Below, piece by piece: positions 1 to 11,080 of a stretch of 64,000 nt of DNA. The position numbers and the translations under genes are program-made. Location of the stretch: NCBI GenBank assembly GCA_029379385.1, contig CM055605.1, positions 12,807,001 through 12,871,000 of the forward strand, read 5' to 3'. The notes below the pieces were generated by a model. That model was not told the origin of the DNA. It saw only the letters and a list, made by a program, of their open reading frames with translations, and searched no databases. Positions within the stretch are counted from its first letter, which is position 1. Each line of letters begins with the position of its first letter. This DNA is from Quillaja saponaria. Lineage: Eukaryota; Streptophyta; Magnoliopsida; Fabales; Quillajaceae.

Positions 1-339
1 GCATCTGTAAAAACACAAACACTGATAGTAGAAAAAAAAAAAAAAAATTCAGTAGACACTGAAAATTGAAATGCAAATCCAGAAAAAATGTAACTTTTGG
101 CGCCAAATTCCTTGAGGACATCTGCGTCTATAGTTTGTAAACATATTTTGAAATTGGCACCAAATTTTGCCAAAGTTACTTGCATTTGCTTTGTACTTAA
201 TTGCGTATGTCTTAGTGCAGGCGTAATTAACAAAATATTAGTTTGTTGAAAATATCTTTTTTTTCTGCATTTGTCACTTAATGTACTTGCGTTTAGAGTG
301 ACAATTGCAGAAAGTCTATCTAGTTTAAACATAGATTGT

Positions 340-510
340 GGCTTTCTTTCTCCTTCTTTCTCTTCTTCCTCCTCGATTGTAGTCCTGCTCCCCTCTGCCA
401 CATGGTCGCCATCTGACGAGAATCCACCGTTGTCCAGCCACCTCCTTGCCGCTGTCCGTCCACCTCTTGCTGGCTTCAGATCTAGGGAGATCCACACAAA
501 AGGTATGGTG
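340..510 (+). other. Conserved Ser/Pro-rich leader segment of the CACTA family
   Basis: This GC-richer, pyrimidine-rich stretch follows the subterminal array. It resembles 22465-22665 in CACTA copy 2 (shared ctttctt..ctcc tracts, gccatctga, the ggctt.aga.cta segment). It could be a 5' leader or first exon of the element's gene. An open frame of 94 codons crosses it, but its Ser/Pro-rich product matches no family I know, and the two copies do not keep a common reading frame, so it is not called as a gene. Confidence 0.35.
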
Positions 511-1101
511 TGCATATATATACACATTAATGTTTTTGTATTGTTTGTTAGGTAGTTATATATATACATCTATGTAGATCTAAGTTTCTTGCTTGACTAT
601 ATCACATTACCTACACACACAATGATAAATTAATATGTAGTTATGTATAGGTTAGTATATATAAGAGATGGGGTGTTGGTATTGTTTTTGTTATATATGA
701 ATTAGGCAGGGGATATGAATTGAAATATTGATGGTGCCTAGCTAGTTAGTATTAATAATGGAGAAATTAAGTAAAAACATAATTACCTAGTGCCTAACTT
801 GTCCAAACTCTTATATATTAATTAGATTTATATTTTCTCAAGTATTAATTAGCTTTTTCTTAAATAAATCCTATCTAATGAGTTGAAACTCCAATTAAAG
901 ATCCAAATTAATGTCTTAAAATCATGAAAATAGTATTCTCCATGCCTTAATTAACCTTAAAAATATTAATTTAATTAAGTCCAATAAACGATCCAAATAC
1001 CTAGATAGGTTATTTAATTAATCCATATATATACCTTAAAACCTTTAAAATATATTTATCCAAATTAATGCCTTATGTACGTAATATATAAAATCTTGAA
1101 A

Positions 1102-1138
<37 letters not shown>

Positions 1139-1650
1139 TAATTAACTTTGAACATAATAAAAAATTAAAGAAAAAGTCTCAATAAAACAATAAACTTCTA
1201 AATTACTTAATTTAAAAGAATACCTTCTCAATAATTCTTACCTATATTTTAATTGAATTCAACAGGAAGGCTTATTTCATATGTATTTCAATTGTATTGC
1301 ATAACTATGTCCATAACTATGTGTATTAATATATGGTGTACTAATATATGTTTGTTCATTAATATCTCGGTTTATAATGACATCAAATATGTTAAATATC
1401 CATCGTAGATCAAATTCATTGTATATTATATTCCCTTAGAAACTCATTTGAGTAAACTAATATATGTTCATCTGACACGAATACTATATATTAATTTTAT
1501 TGAAAATGATTCTTGAATTGTCCAAGTTAAGTGGATAGATTAGGAAAGCGAACACTCCATTTGTTATGGTGATGTGCTTAACTTTTTGTCCATTTGGTTA
1601 AAATTCTAGTTGTGTTTTTCTATGTTCTCCAGTTACATACATAGACATAG
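511..1650. other. AT-rich non-coding interior of CACTA copy 1
   Basis: Nothing coding is visible. The stretch is AT-rich, contains an (AT)n microsatellite at about 1105-1135, and aligns by eye with 22680-23420 of CACTA copy 2 (same order of short motifs such as aattacctagtgcct). It probably represents intron or leader sequence of the element. Confidence 0.5.
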
Positions 1651-1719
1651 CGATTAGGGTAAGAATTTAGAAGAGCCTATAAAGTAATCTGAGGGTCTAA
1701 CTAAGCTGATTGGGGTGGA

Positions 1720-2350
1720 AGTACACTCCAAGAAGAAGGAAAAGTAAGAGTAAGCTGAACCAATAAAGAAACTATACTGCTACCTTTTCCACAACGCTTA
1801 CAAAAGCCTAAACTTGACAAACAATTCTAGAAATTTCTGGATATGTTCTAGCAGCTTCACATCAATATCCCATTTGTTGAAGCACTTGAACAATTGCCAA
1901 AGTATGTCAAGTTTATGAAAGAGATCATGTCCAAGAAAGGAAGGATTGGAGATCATGAACCAATAGCCCTAACAGAAGAATGTAGTGCCATTCTCTAGAA
2001 GAAACTACCACTAAAGCTTAAAGACCCTGGTAGTTTTAATATTCCTATCACAGTAGGCACTACATTATGTGCACAAGCATTATACGATTTGGGGGCAAGC
2101 ATCAACCTAATGCCGTTTTCGATATTTTAAAAGCTTGGAGTGAAGAAAAGTAAAATTTGGCCAACCAAGGTAATCCTCAAATTGGATGACTAGTCTCATA
2201 CGTATCTTCGAGGGATAATTGAAGATATCCTAGTAGTCAAATTGGGAGCTCTATCAGTGGCCATTTCTAGCACTGTAGAGCTCTTATAGACGTTCAAAAG
2301 GGAGAACTAACTATGAGAGCCCAAGATCAAGAAATAAAATTCAACGTCTT
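1720..2350 (+). pseudogene. Athila-like gag-pol protease fragment (broken)
   Basis: Translation with stops removed gives PFVEALEQLPKYVKFMKEI, then ALTEECSAIL and DPGSFNIPITVGT, then ALYDLGASINLMP, followed by RGIIEDILVVK and QKGELTMRAQDQEIKFNVF. This is the typical gag-protease junction of Athila/Tat-type Ty3 elements, where the DLGAS stretch is the aspartic protease active site. At least four in-frame stops interrupt it, and the reverse transcriptase that should follow is absent: after the GELTMR region the frame runs into unrelated sequence and stops at 2528. It cannot make a functional polyprotein. Family identity is secure; exact edges are not. Confidence 0.75.
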
Positions 2351-2889
2351 TAAGGCTATGGATCTCCCCTCTAAATTGGAGGATTGCTATGTAGTGCAAG
2401 AAGCTGCTAGCACCAACACCCTTGAAACAAGTAGTACTCGTGATTCCTTATCACTACGAACAAGCCACCCTTGCTTACAAACCCTAGTGCATTCAAACCT
2501 AAAGGTTCAAACAAAAAGACGGGAATAAAGTGGTGGTAATATATCCCTAAAGGAATTAAGTGTGGAAGGCCACTGATTGTTAATGAAGAATCCACCAAGG
2601 GCTATGTCATAACTAGTACGAATATCCAGTAAAGGTACAAGAGTACTAAAAGGAGGTTTATGGACATGTGGATGAGAAGGCACCTCAAAATCACCATCTT
2701 CTTTGACAAAGCCACTTGAGCAACACTAAGTCAAGCCGATAATTTTAAACCAAGTGCTTCTTGGGAGGCAACTTAAATTTCTAAACCCTTTTCTTTCTTT
2801 TTGTTTTATTGATTTTTACTTTCTACTTACCTTTCATTTCATATCTATCAAGCCAATAAGAGAATCATCAACCACAACAAGAAGCAACC

Positions 2890-3300
2890 GTGCCACTATG
2901 CCATAACACCTCACATCGCAGTGCCCAAAATCCAAAGATCACCATAATCAACCCTAGAGCATCATGCCACGGCATTAAGCCATTTGAGCCACGACGTCCA
3001 AATTTCAAAAAACTAAGGTATGTACAAAAAGACCAAAATGCCGCGGCCTCACTACATTCACGCCGTGGTATCCTAATAGCAAAGGAATTATGTTTTCAAA
3101 CAGAAAGCTTGACGTCACTGTGCAACCACATTTGAGCCACATCACCATTAAACCCATAAAATTCTATTTTCAACTAGAGAGGTATAAGCCATGGTGGTCC
3201 TTTTCTTGGAGCTCAGGCGCATGAGCTTGGGTTTTAAAAATTTTCAAATTTTACAGCATGATGTCGCGGCGCTTAGTGCTTCACACCGCGGTGCAATGTC
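2890..3300 (+). repeat. GC-punctuated degenerate repeats (Athila-like UTR/LTR)
   Basis: Within AT-rich DNA, short GC-rich words of the type gccgcggc, cgcggtg and tcgcggcgc recur about every 40-70 bp with poorly conserved spacers. The same word style returns at 6770-7190, 46820-47160 and, inverted, at 48050-48110 and 55490-55640, all in Athila-like sequence. It is non-coding. Confidence 0.5.
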
Positions 3301-3992
3301 GGGATTTCAGATTTTATAAATGGTTTTCAGATCCCAAAACATCCCAAACTCAAAAACTAACAACCCTACTCTTAAAATTAGAAGTTTTAGGACTGAATCT
3401 CAGACCCAAACCCCATTCTTGCTAAATTTCCTTCAATTTTGTACGATTCCCCTCACCCACATCATGGTTTATACACGATTTTTATGTGGCTTTAACACAA
3501 GTAAGTTTCTTTTACCTTGCTTCTCATTCTTCAAATTTTTTGGTAGATAAGATTCTTTTCTTATGTTCTATGACTTAATTACTTCATGATTAGTGGGTAG
3601 ATATACCTATTTTAGGGGTTATGCATAGTTCTTGGATTTCGGTTTTTAGTTACGTGGGTGTTACATTTTGAATCAGGATAATGCGTTCTTGGGTTTAGTT
3701 AGATTGAATTGATGCACAATATATGTATAACATCCTACTATGACTCATATCCTCATATTTCTTGAATGTACCTTGAAAATATTGTGATAGTAAAACTGTG
3801 TTTGGGGGTGGGGTGATAGAATATGGATAAGGAGTGTATGGGTTCTATGTTATTGGTGAAAATATGCCTGAGAATATAGATTATTGTTCTATTGGGTCGA
3901 AGACTTTTTGCTGATTATAGGGTTATGGTTAACATGTCTTAATGGGCATTGTAGGGATTGAGATTATGCTTGTTTTGCATTTCAGGATCTTG

Positions 3993-5064
3993 GCACCGAA
4001 ATCTAAGGCAACCAAATGCTCTCTTTGCTGGACCAAGCAAGCTTTGACAACAGTAGATTTGTTTTTGCTCTGAAATGAAATTTCATGAAGGGCTGGTCAA
4101 TAAGAAACGTGTGGCTCAAAGGGGTTTTCAACTCAGACTAAGTTATTTCCTATAAATAATTTGACAAATTGCTGATAGAAACTGGGTTCAATTGTGTGCA
4201 CCCCTCACAACTGGATTAGTCTAACTGGTTAGAGAGTTTTATGCCAACATTGTGGAGTATATTGACAACAAGGTCATGGTCTACGGCAAGATAGTGCCAT
4301 TCATGAGCACCGCAATCAATGCATTCTGTAGCATTTCGAACATTCCAAACATGGATGAGTATGTGCAATATGCTAGTGGCATAGTGGATTATAATGAGGT
4401 GATCAATGTACTGTGCTATTAGGGCTCCATTTAAAAGATGACTAATGGGAAGCCAATGCATTTTAAGAAGACCTAGTTGCATTCCACTACAAGGGCTTGG
4501 TATTACTTCATTCTAGTAAACATATTGCCAAGTGGACATGCAAGTGATGTCACCAATGAGTGAGACATCCTTACTTTTGCAATCGTCCAAGGTATGACTA
4601 TTGATATTGGTAATTTAATTTATAGTGTCATATTGTAGACAATGAACAACAAGCACCTCAGATTGTGGTTTCCATCCCTTATCACTGAACTATGCCACGT
4701 GGCCGGTGTGATTTGGGAGGACAATGAGCTACTAGTACTTCCGAAAGGCCCAATTGATGACAACCTTATGAAGAAGTTCATCCATAAGAATTTCAAAATA
4801 GGAAAGAATGATCTAGTAGCTCCAGCTTATCTGGCATCGACCAGTGTGGAGTGACTTACCATGGCTTAGCAAATCTCTCTCTTAGAGGAGCAGTACACCG
4901 AGCATTGGCAGTATAACCATGCTGTCAATCATCAGAACAATGAGCTACTGCAGATGATGTTGTAGCAAGGAGGATAGGATCCCACTATATTACCTCCTTG
5001 CCCTGAGCTTCCAGCTCCCTTCTATCATCCCGAGGATGATGTCGACATTGACTTCGACGAATAA
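3993..5064 (+). pseudogene. Athila-associated ORF with 'putative plant transposon protein' domain, copy 1
   Basis: Decayed protein of about 350 residues whose start codon is lost (accg where copy 2 has atgg). Recognisable pieces are APKSKATK at the start, EFYANIVEYIDNKVMVYGKI, NIPNMDEYVQYASGIVDYNE, PSGHASDVTNE, the run NNKHLRLWFPSLITELCHVAG (4645-4707) and a final acidic tail HPEDDVDIDFDE. This order matches the domain Pfam calls putative plant transposon protein (PF20167), usually found downstream of pol in Athila-like elements; its biochemical role is unknown to me. Several stops and frameshifts break it. A likely intron precedes it, with donor aagtaagttt near 3500 and acceptor gcatttcag at about 3985; copy 2 has a similar acceptor. 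Confidence 0.65.
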
Positions 5065-6770
5065 GGAAGTTCTTTTTGTCTTTTTATTTTTTTCTTTTGT
5101 TTTTCTTTTCTTTCTTCGTTTTATTAATATTAGGACACTGTTTAGTTTAGGTTTAGAGATGTAAATTTCAGTTATGTATTGCCTATTCGTATGTATAATT
5201 GTTATCCCCTAATTATGTGTAATTTGTTTAGACTTGGTATCTAGGATGTAATGCGTTTCCCCTTCACGAATTGTTTAAGTAGAATTGTAAGTTCAGTTTG
5301 TTAATGATATTCAAATGTTCCCCTATTCCTATGATATTACCTTATTTATGCATTAATTTTGATTTTTGATAATAATGCAAGAATTTGTTTCAATTTATTA
5401 TAATTAAAGCAAATACTTCATACATCTATATCTATACAAGGCTATTTTCACCTAGGGTTGTTGTTTTTCATTAATTTTTTTTTCTTTATAACCCTTAGAT
5501 TCTTTTTGAACTCTTCAATTAGTGAGAATTCCTCTTGAGGTGAAATCCTAGATGAAACTTAGTTTATAACATGATTTAAGCCATTTTTGGATTGATAGAA
5601 CCTTTGTACATCCACCCTTGTTTTTATATATATCTTTAGAAACCCACTTTTGAGTCGAAAGCCTATTCTTTCTAGCACATGTACATGTTAACCAATTATT
5701 ATTATTATTATTTTTTTTTGTAAGACCCATTAACACCCTATTACTTTAAGCACGTTGAATATGCAGCTTTATTAAGCTATAAAAGGGATGAGCTTGAAGC
5801 AAGTCTGTGAGGGTAAGTGCAAAGCAAGAAAAAAAGAAGAAGTTGTTATCTTCCTCATTTGATAAAAAGTAAGTTTGGGGGAGTATGTGGAAATTCCTTG
5901 AGAAGTGGTCTACAAACCAAAGGTTTGTTAGAAAATATTAGAAGGATAAAGGAGAAAAAATGGGAAGCATCTATGCACACACAAGAAGAAATATATCGAG
6001 TGATAAAAAAAATGTGATGAAAATATTAAGCCTGAGTAAGTGAGAGTTGACACCTTACCAAAGAAAAGGTTTCAAAGAGGGGTGAGCTCTTATAAAGAAT
6101 TTGTGCTTAGGGTAATTGAGCTTAAAAGTTCCATTTCATCAAATCTTGGCCCTAGCCTTACATTACAAGCTGAATGAAAAACCTATAGATTTTTGAGTAT
6201 GTATTAGCCTACATTAGTGGAGAGAGGAACGAAAGGCGAAGTTTTAGGGGTTAAGACTAGTCTTTGAGTTATTTTGGAAATATCTTAAAAGCTAATTAAA
6301 CTTTAGTGATAATGCCTTGCACACATACATGAAATTTACCCAAACATTATAAATTTAAAGCTATACTTATATTTTGTCTTGAGTCAAGTATTTGTTGTAA
6401 AATTTGAGGATTTTAAGGGAATAATCAGTTCATCATTGATAAGTTAATTGTTATTCTTATTCTTTTTTTTTTCTTTTTTTTTTTCTTTCTCTTTGCTCGG
6501 AACTATCAAAATACTAAGTTTGGGGGTGGGGTAACTTTATAAAATAAAGTTATTTTACTATTCATTTCATTTATATTTTATGCTAAATCCTAGGGTTTTT
6601 AGTTAGAATGTTAGTTAAATTAAATGTTTTAGTCTTAGTCGTTTTAGGTTGTTTAGGAGTTTTAAGAGTTTTTACTATTATTGGGAGCAATTTTAAATTT
6701 TGTTATTTAACTTGCTTAAGGTGTCTTTGCAGTGTCCTAGTTGAACACAAAAAAGGAGAGGAATTCAAGA
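5065..6770 (+). other. Non-coding 3' region of Athila-like copy 1
   Basis: No gene is visible. This stretch is collinear with 38913-40306 plus 46513-46820 of copy 2. Shared landmarks are a pyrimidine tract (5070-5120 versus 38936-38970), the tttagtttaggttt motif, aagtttgggg and the block gtaactttataaaataaagtt (6531-6551 versus 46576-46597). A polypyrimidine run at 6460-6495 marks the place where copy 2 received its LINE. Confidence 0.55.
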
Positions 6771-8000
6771 CAGCACCATAACGCTAAGGAAAATAGCGCC
6801 GAGGCATGACAAAAGGAGAAATTGGTGATTCAGACTAAGAGACCTGCATCGTGGCATGACAAAGATGAAGCCGTAACGCTGCTAAAATGAGTAAATTGCA
6901 AATCAACCAAAGAGTTCAATGTCATGGCACTTATAACATGAGGCTATGGTATCACAATTCAACTTGCCAAAAACCAAATAGAGAGAGATGCATCCCAGCA
7001 CTTGTAAACTGAAGCCGCGGCACCAAAGTTGAAAGACGACTTCGTTAACAACCTGTGGGAATGGCGTCATAGTGTCAATCAATGTGATGTCGCGGAGTGA
7101 CTTGCTGTAATCCAAGTAGAACTATACAAAACCTTCAGTGTCACAGCTCTATAGAGAGCCACGCTGCAATCCCATTACGTGCTTTAGAAGAATCCTAGTT
7201 CAATTAAACTAGGACTAAAAGGTTTATAAAAAAAAGGGAAGGCTCCGAAACCATGACAACTTTTAGTTTCTACGCCTTTCTTGTTATTTTTTATTTACTT
7301 GTGATGGCTATATTTTTATTGTTTGTGTTTTCAGTAGTTAGTATTGTGTAGTCATATTTTATGTTTGCAATTGAACTTAGATATAGCTGATGTGACTTTA
7401 ATTTTAATTTAATGTATGTTTTAGTTTTAATATTTATATTACCTTGTTCTTAATGCTTCTAATTGATTAATCACTAGTTAGATTGATTAGAAATTCTGGG
7501 ATTGACTTGAAAGAGTCAATTCTAGGATTAGTCTTGGATGATCTGATTTATTTAAGAGATAGAGGAATATACTCTTTAACCATAAATAACCAATAATATT
7601 GGCTCTTAATGATTCTGTCTTAGGATAATTCCCATAGGAATACAGGCAATTAGATTAAGGAAAATATATAATAGCTAGACATAGGAATATGCTAGTAATT
7701 AATTAAGAAATATGGGTTAATATTAAACTATTGCATGAATTGAATTAAGTTAAAGTTCATTAGGTGTAGTGTGAGAGATTTCATGAACTTAGGTGTTATT
7801 TTTAATATTTTTAATATTTGCTTAAAAATCTCTAAATTTACATTGGCTTGATTAGAGTTAGGTTGCATAGTATTGATATTTAGCATTAGAAAGACCTGTA
7901 GGTAGAAACTGTCAAACACAAGTCCATTTTGAATTATGGGAGTATCGGCATGATCATAGGGATGAAAAAGTCTTGTAGGAAAAAATGAAATATCATTTGG
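6770..8000 (+). repeat. Athila-like LTR-type sequence, copy 1
   Basis: It starts with GC-punctuated repeats (gcgccgaggc, gccgcggcacc, tgtcgcggag), followed by a segment with aatcctagtt..aactaggac, a leader-like tctacgcctttcttgttatt, and AT-rich sequence running to the tandem triplication. It is collinear with 46820-48000. The shared 3' part (aattgaactta/c, tgatcactaa/ggtt, aggaatatac) suggests the R-U5 half of an LTR. No second LTR of the same element is in the window. Confidence 0.45.
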
Positions 8001-8224
8001 ATAAATGGTTAGGATATTAGGGTAATGTTACAGTTTGAAGGCAAAACCTTTATAACTTTGGGTTTGGGGTGCAAAACGATCAAACACAAGTTCGTTATGG
8101 ATTCTAGGAGTATTGGCATAATCGTGGGGACGAATAAGACTTGTAGGAAGAAATACAATATCATTTGGATCAACGGTTAAGATATTAGGACAATATTACA
8201 ATTTTAAGGCAAAACCTTTGTAAC

Positions 8225-8256
<32 letters not shown>

Positions 8257-8430
8257 AGAGGGAGGCAAAAAGGTCAAATATAAGTCTGTTTTGGATTTTG
8301 AGAGTACCAGCACGACCCTTGGGACAAATAAGACATGTAGGAAGAAATAGAATGCCATTTAGATCAACGGTTCGGATATTAGGATAATGTTATAGTTTCA
8401 ATGCAAAACCTTTGAAAAATTTGTTTAATT
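7911..8430 (+). repeat. Three-copy tandem repeat, about 170-190 bp unit
   Basis: Units start at about 7912, 8080 and 8274, each opening with tcaaacacaag or tcaaata and closing with ggcaaaacctttgtaactttg-like sequence. Spacing is 168 and 194 bp, the larger because a T10 followed by about 16 G (8232-8256) has expanded in the second junction. Units differ by scattered substitutions, so the triplication is not recent. No protein-coding capacity is apparent. Confidence 0.85.
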
Positions 8431-8779
8431 TTTCTACGTTACAATTTTAACTTTATATACATATTAAGTTAGGTTAAATATAACTACTTAAAACTTAGTT
8501 ATTATGATTATTTCAAGTTACATCTCGTCCTACATCCATGCCTTTGCATCTCAGTCAAGATATATAACAACCGAACTCGAAATGCAAGAGACAAGTTAGG
8601 ACTATGAGATGGTTTTTTCTACAACATTTGTAAATAATTTTAATCTTACTTACGATGAATTTTTTATAGTATTTTCTTATTTATATGAAATTTGGAATTT
8701 ATATATAAATATATAGGTATTTATAGGTATAAAATTACAAACTACATAAAGAAAAATAATAAAGACAAAAAGTTTATAC

Positions 8780-9147
8780 CATTTGCATCTGTAAGTTGGA
8801 GTTTATGCATCTGCATTAGGTAGATGCAGAAAAAATTATATTTAAAACAAGTGCATCTATATTTTTGCGCTTGTCAAGCAAACTTAGAAATATTGTGTTT
8901 GCACTTTTGTATCTACCGTCCAGAAGTTCATAAGTAACCAAAAGTTTTTAGCATCCAAAATTCTTGTTTGTCTACAGACATAAATAATTTTCTGCATCTA
9001 ATCAAACAAATAAAATTTTATTCGAGGCAATGATTACTGTATCTGTGTACCTGCATCTGTATGCAACCACAGATAAGCAACTATATTTGTATTTGTAACA
9101 TCTATGCCTGCTTTGTGCAAACATAGATAAAGCTATTTCTTGTAGTG
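8780..9147. repeat. CACTA subterminal repeat array and terminal inverted repeat, copy 1 right end
   Basis: Degenerate copies of tgcatctgta, tagatgcaga, gcatctat and acatagat in both orientations fill this stretch, ending at tttcttgtagtg (9136-9147). Such arrays are where CACTA transposases bind. The bases following the end are aaa. Confidence 0.7.
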
Positions 9148-9264
9148 AAATGTAGCAAAAACTCGGGTACGCATTTTGTTTTTCAATTCAAAATGCACAT
9201 TAGGATAAAATGACATGTAGTTATGAAAATTTAACATGCAACATCAATAATTTTAAAATTAGTA

Positions 9265-9600
9265 ATGGCACAGGTGGACTATATATTAGGAAGCAATCCA
9301 CTAGGCATTTCGTACAAGGTGGGATATAGTAAGAAATTCCCGCAAAAGATACATCATTGTGGCTCTGTGGTGCCTTCCATTATTCAATACCCACAACACA
9401 TTAAGTTCTCTGACCATCCTAATTCCAACAACCTAACAGGAGCAGTGGTTGAAGGACATGCTATGGATTATTCCTACAAAGATTCACATTATGATTGCGG
9501 ACAATCAAAGCCTAACACGTACATCAATGCTCCTCTTGTTGGTGTTTTGGTATACTTCAAAAGCCCTGTTAGTTTAATCTTTTCCATTTTATACAACTGA
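9265..9600 (+). pseudogene. GH9 endo-beta-1,4-glucanase, last-exon fragment (pseudogene)
   Basis: The translated piece carries the C-terminal part of a plant glycoside hydrolase family 9 cellulase: VDYILGSNPLGISYKVGY, then KFPQKIHHCGS, then NNLTGAVVEG and NTYINAPLVGVLVYFKS. In the active enzyme this region supplies a catalytic Asp and the Glu proton donor in the SEPxTYINAP motif. Here the Glu is replaced by Lys (QSKPNTYINAP) and the HHRG arginine by Cys. The preceding bases end in cacag just before GTGGACTA, which looks like a splice acceptor, so the homology probably starts at 9275 and the ATG at 9265 is incidental. No other GH9 exons lie nearby; it sits 118 bp from the CACTA end. Identity is strong, function very unlikely. 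Confidence 0.82.
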
Positions 9601-11080
9601 TTTATAGGTGCAAGTGTAACAAGAGACAAAGTAAGAACATTATCATAAATATAATAATATGAACTTTCTCCATTGTCTTTGACCAACATTTTTGCTTGAA
9701 ATTTACTATTCCAAAATTACTTATTTCTCATAGGGTTAGATGAGAAATTGAACAATAGACACACTCTTATGAAAAAGTCTAAATTAAATCAATAGACACA
9801 CCTTTATAATTTATCTATTTATTAGTTTCACGCATCAGTTAAATAATTAGTTACTCAAACGATACTTATGTTTCTTATTTGTTCTCATGTTATAACTTAT
9901 CAAAGCTTTCCAATTGATTTTGTCCCCCATTACAATTGTTTAAAACATTATTTATACATCTACCTTGGCCACTATCAAAATTCAAATTCAAGAGCTCTCT
10001 ATCTAGAAAAAATATATATATATATAAACCAAGCAAGAATTAAGAAAAAAAGAAAAAAAAAAAAGAAAAATGACTTGTTATTCAAAGAAGATCTGCTATG
10101 TATTAGTGACTCTAATGGTGTTGCAGATGATGGTGTTTTGGGCTCTGTCATATAGTAGGATGGTTGTCACCTTACGAGATAACTTAGGATGGAGCTTGAG
10201 AGACGTCATTCATAAAGCTGGCACTTAGGGGTCTTCCATTTTGAAAAATTTGTTTCCAGGCAACAAGAAATAATCTTCTAATTAAATTATATATATAAGT
10301 ACTAACATTATGAAAATTTGTAATTTCCCAGGAAAGGTAGATAGGGTATCCACGCGTAGGAATGTAGATTTACACCCAGCAAAGGCTATCAAGAGGACTC
10401 TAACTTTCAACCTCATGGAGCGCTTCTTGAATACTAACTTTACTACTTGACATACCTGTTGTTGATAATAAAATAAATTATTATCGCATGTGAGTCTTAA
10501 AATATACAAATGTTAATTTCAAAACGAAAAAAGAATTAATTACTCTTAAGAAATTAACATAAGAAGTACCCAATAAATTTTAGTTTTCAACTGGCTAGAC
10601 ATTGGTTACGTTTGTTAATAATAAAAGATACGTTGCTTTCCAATTTCAATACCTCCTATCCCCTTCTTTTTAAAAAAGAAATATATATATTTCTTTTTTT
10701 CTTCTACAAAGTTGATAGTATTTTTACACAATTATAAGAGAAACATAGAGTTATTGATAATTACTTTTACAAATTTTTGTTATGAACTACCGAGCTTGAG
10801 TTTTACAGTGAAATGATGTGGTGTTGTCTTTCTTCATTTAAATGCCTGGCTAGTTGTAACTATGTAAGGGATTGTGTTAAGTGTAGGATATTTCATATAT
10901 AAGTTCTCTTTGTATAGACTAAACCTTTAAACTGAACGAAACTATTTTTGTGAGTTTCTCACAAAATTCTTAAATATTTTTTAATTTTGTTATTTAAATT
11001 TTTTTAGTACAAGGAAGGAAGTCATATCCAAATACCAATTAATCCTTAATTGAACAGGCCTTGAAAGATCTATAAGATTT
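9601..11080. other. Gene-poor AT-rich stretch
   Basis: No convincing gene. There is a poly-A rich run at about 10040-10070. Two short open pieces (about 10085-10155, encoding EDLLCISDSNGVADDG, and 10330-10449, encoding LHPAKAIKRTLTFNLMERF) have protein-like composition and end in stops, but I recognise neither. They could be remnants of the same decayed host gene or chance. Confidence 0.4.

Larger units (their letters stand above)
1650..8430 (+). mobile_element. Athila-like LTR retrotransposon remnant, copy 1
   Basis: Order on the + strand: gag-protease remnant (about 1720-2350), a short piece with the usual post-pol spacer (about 2540-2800), a GC-punctuated non-coding block (2890-3300), a PF20167-type ORF (3993-5064), long non-coding 3' sequence, a second GC-punctuated block (6770-7190) and LTR-like sequence to about 8000. 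Reverse transcriptase, RNase H and integrase are missing, so a large internal deletion joins protease to the 3' part. The 3' half is collinear with copy 2 at 36785-48010. Intact LTR pairs and target duplications were not found; boundaries are approximate. Confidence 0.65.
1..9147. mobile_element. CACTA-like DNA transposon, copy 1 (left end outside window)
   Basis: The right end at 9133-9147 reads ctatttcttgtagtg, the reverse complement of CACTACAAGAAATAG, the classic terminal motif of plant CACTA (En/Spm) elements. Just inside it (about 8780-9130), and again at 1-340, are many degenerate direct and inverted copies of a short word like tgcatctgta or gcgtctgta, as expected for CACTA subterminal transposase-binding arrays. 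Positions 1-1300 align by eye with 21968-23420 of copy 2, and 8430-9147 resembles both the right part of copy 2 and, reverse-complemented, the start of copy 3. No CACTA transposase is visible in this copy. The middle is Athila-like retrotransposon sequence, either inserted or captured. The true left end lies before base 1. Confidence 0.72.

Noticed and set aside
271..555. Open frame of 94 codons at the left of the window
   Set aside because: Ser/Pro-rich, starts inside the CACTA subterminal array, and the homologous segment in copy 2 does not keep the same frame.
4216..4482. Minus-strand open frame of 88 codons
   Set aside because: It is antisense to the Athila-associated ORF, whose + strand translation carries the recognised motifs.
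9868..10155. Open frame of 95 codons
   Set aside because: Composition follows AT-rich and poly-A sequence and no family is recognised; only short internal pieces look protein-like.
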